A stretch of DNA of 64,000 nt, taken from assembly GCA_029959085.1 (NCBI GenBank), contig JARWIR010000039.1, positions 2,170,001-2,234,000 of the forward strand. Reading direction: 5' to 3'. Below are positions 63,843-64,000 of this stretch, piece after piece; position 1 is the first letter of the stretch; every line of letters begins with the position of its first letter. Made by a program: the position numbers and the translations under genes. This stretch comes from Nemophila menziesii (Eukaryota; Streptophyta; Magnoliopsida; Boraginales; Hydrophyllaceae). The notes beneath the pieces are model-generated. The model had not been told where the DNA came from. It ran no database searches and worked only from the letters and a program-made list of their open reading frames with translations.

Positions 63843-64000
63843 TATAGATTTGGACTAGGTTGATGACTATATTTTATAAACGTTGGCAAATTAGCTTTGT
63901 CTCTGGTGAAGTGACTTAATATTTATTCTCCTGGCACACGCTATTATATAGTATACCACATTCTTATCTTATCTCTCTCGATACAATACACAATCCTAGT

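Larger units (their letters stand above)
58238..64000. repeat. Composite unit U13 (at least 5763 bp, cut by window end)
   Basis: Counterpart of U9: a unit truncated in its promoter block at 62553-62559 and joined to a partial exon-deleted-type unit. The window ends roughly 200 bp short of where the next unit start would be expected. Private differences from U9 include a 2 bp deletion in the partial exon (about 62637) and 'ccttagaccag' near 61733. Confidence 0.9.

Noticed and set aside
1..64000. Ribosomal DNA spacer or 5S array
   Set aside because: No rRNA sequence, no polymerase I or III internal elements, and the unit contains exon-like and polymerase II promoter-like parts.
1..64000. tRNA or box C/D snoRNA genes suggested by the telo-box/site II block
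   Set aside because: No cloverleaf was seen. A TGATGA near 4165 (minus) has no CTGA box at a suitable distance.
1..64000. LTR retrotransposon or viral array
   Set aside because: No reverse transcriptase, integrase, capsid or protease motif, no primer-binding site, and no long terminal repeat pair within the unit.
1..64000. CRISPR array or bacterial operon
   Set aside because: Repeats are kilobases long with no spacer pattern, there are no ribosome binding sites, and the frames that appear to start at GTG or TTG lie at splice-like sites.

Overview
The window is almost entirely one head-to-tail tandem array. A unit of about 4.8 kb is repeated 13 times (U1 to U13), all in the same orientation. 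I placed unit boundaries at the recurring 'tcattaattttttgtaattg' landmark (1, 4916, 9187, 14070, 18912, 23519, 28310, 33096, 37878, 43843, 48642, 53462, 58238). This phase is arbitrary, and the array seems to run off both ends. No bacterial, phage or CRISPR-type genes are visible. The strong A/T bias, T-rich intron-like sequence with a TTGTTCAG acceptor, TGGGCC (site II) elements, a TATA box and an AAAACCCTAG telo-box-type motif point to a flowering plant nuclear genome, probably a dicot. I cannot name the species.

Each unit looks like a small gene or gene fragment on the minus strand plus spacer. Reading leftward from the high-coordinate end, it has: two site II motifs, a TATATAA box and a telo-box of the kind found at plant translation-related genes; about 1 kb of intron-like AT-rich DNA; a terminal-exon-like open frame of about 90 codons starting exactly at a splice acceptor; then AATAAA-type signals. 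The remaining 3 kb or so is AT-rich spacer with palindromes, degenerate internal repeats and stretches that may be old transposon debris. I do not recognise the protein.

Layout: U1 to U4 are full-exon units, with a 555 bp intron deletion in U2. U5 to U7 carry a 49 bp exon deletion, and U5 has also lost its promoter. U8 and U9 have the full exon; U9 is joined at a 7 bp microhomology (42195-42201) to a partial unit of the deleted type. U10 and U11 are near-identical deleted-type units. U12 and U13 are a second copy of the U8-U9 block, including the same illegitimate junction (62553-62559), about 20.36 kb downstream.

The array therefore records several rounds of unequal exchange: neighbour duplications (U6/U7, U10/U11), a higher-order duplication, and conversion-like patches (U1-like sequence in U5, U3-like sequence in U6). 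Three diagnostic indels fail the four-gamete test, so units have exchanged sequence. The most notable points are the promoter-bearing, gene-derived nature of this macrosatellite, the chimeric junction that fuses two units and makes a new ORF tail, and the echo of the gene's 3' flank at the start of every unit.
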